A stretch of 64,000 nt of DNA, taken from NCBI GenBank assembly GCA_964036295.1, contig OZ038471.1:3842001-3906000 (forward strand). Reading direction: 5' to 3'. The notes under the pieces were generated by a model. That model was not told where the DNA came from, did not search any database, and saw only the letters and a program-made list of their open reading frames with translations. Source of the DNA: Plumapathes pennacea. Its lineage: Eukaryota; Cnidaria; Anthozoa; Antipatharia; Myriopathidae. The translations under genes and the position numbers were made by a program. Positions within the stretch are counted from its first letter, which is position 1, and every line of letters begins with the position of its first letter. Shown here in pieces: positions 62,986 through 64,000 of this stretch.

Positions 62986-63797
62986 TCTTAAATATTGTAT
63001 AACGTTACTTATTCTGACCAATAAAATAACATTTGTTATCTAGTTGCTCTCATTTGTTCATCAAGTAGGAGCCATTTCAAACAGCGACCGCCATCTTGCC
63101 GGTCAATTAATATATTCATTAAATTCTTCCTTTGGAAGGGCCTTTTATAGTGCGTCCCCCGTTTAAGTATGTACTTGCAAAATATGCGTTCACACGCGTA
63201 TTTAAGTTTCCTACTTGAAAATAGTTTCGCTGTAAATCACCGAAGCAATCACCCATGTCAAGACTGCTAGCCTCCCGTGCAGACGGCTCTCAGACGAAAA
63301 GTTCTCGGTGCATCATGCGGCCAACGAATAGAATTGCGTGCCCGTTGTTTTGTCTCCTGCTTTTTTTTTTTTTTTTTTGAACCAGAGATCATGAGCTATT
63401 CAGGAAATGTGTCTCTACATTCTATTTAATCTCAAGTTGGTTCATTATACGTCAACGCAATACTAAACAAGCAGAGTGTAGGTAACGGCCCAGAAAAACG
63501 GCGAGGGACAATAGTTGCATTTATCATACCTCAATTCGTCACAATTTTTAGTCCAACACTGTTTGTCCGCAAACATTTTTTCAATATACTTCATTGCTGG
63601 CTTAACGTTTGTTGCAGCGTGAGCGTTTGTTTCTCACCACTGTTACGCGTCACATGACATCATCGTTGCTTCCAGAGCGCGCGTGCAAAATGTTCAGTCA
63701 CACTTCGATATGTAGGAGGAGTGTAGGGCATAGACAAAACCAGGGCACATTAGGGCCGGTTATACAAGAAAAATAAGAGGCGAGCTGACCCTGATTA
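62986..63797. other. Intergenic stretch, no gene recognised
   Basis: Contains an 18-T run at 63361-63378, which could be the reverse-strand poly(A) of a retroposed sequence, but no matching gene body or target duplication was found. Otherwise nothing identifiable. Confidence 0.4.
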
Positions 63798-64000
63798 AAC
63801 GTGACGTGCTCAAATAAATGGTTCGCGTCCAATAACACCATAACTTGTTTATGTGTTTTGTTTCAGGGTGCTGTATTTACAAAACGTTTGTACAAAGTTT
63901 GCAGAAAAAACGTTGACCGCATACGTCAACAACTACTATTAATACTACTGACACAATATTGGAATTGGTTTTCTTTTAGCTAGACGAAAAATTTCAAGGC
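63798..64000 (+). repeat. 203-bp direct repeat, copy B, cut by the window end
   Basis: Same sequence and orientation as 56853-57055, starting AACGTGACGTGCTC. Homology is still running at base 64000, so its true length is unknown. It is preceded by CTGATTA rather than satellite. The spacing between copies is 6945 bp and spans the whole minus-strand gene. Confidence 0.85.

Noticed and set aside
63361..63378. Poly-T run as the tail of a processed pseudogene
   Set aside because: No gene body homology or target-site duplication was found beside it.

Overview
The window looks like a piece of a cnidarian genome, most likely an anthozoan and possibly a stony coral. It is AT-rich with no bacterial gene layout. 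It has spliced exons with GT/AG borders, MITE-like foldback elements, and a secreted PAN/Apple + EGF + jelly-roll-like protein of a kind I associate with cnidarian secreted proteins. The organism call is inference. No protein was compared with a database.

Layout. (1) Positions 1-5600 and 8617-56850, about 54 kb or 84 percent of the window, are one head-to-tail satellite array. The monomer is about 234 bp and there are roughly 230 copies. Every monomer carries a 76-bp inverted-repeat core: two 22-bp arms, a 2x2 internal loop, a 9-bp inner stem and a 10-nt loop. The core is far better conserved than the linker between cores. Linkers fall into a few subfamilies, partly alternating, and larger higher-order blocks of 4, 6, 7, 13 and 15 monomers occur in different places. 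(2) Positions 5601-8616 are a 3.0-kb non-satellite insert. It starts with an 18-bp perfect palindrome and a TATA box and holds a small ORF, possible remnants of a secreted-protein gene and a complete 333-bp MITE. It is flanked by 923-bp direct repeats of the array (4 monomers each, about 12 differences). (3) Positions 56851-64000 are non-satellite sequence with one confident gene on the minus strand, 57378-61323 (three exons, about 317 residues). Intron 1 holds a 969-bp nested foldback element and intron 2 a diverged 364-bp-offset duplication. A 203-bp segment at the array edge (56853-57055) recurs at the window end (63798-64000), in the same orientation and about 95 percent identical.

The only gene called with real confidence is the PAN-EGF-jelly-roll gene. 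The short ORFs inside the satellite are chance reading frames. The most unusual object is the satellite itself: about 230 tandem copies of a hairpin with exactly 22-bp arms. Next is the insert bounded by a 923-bp duplication of the array.
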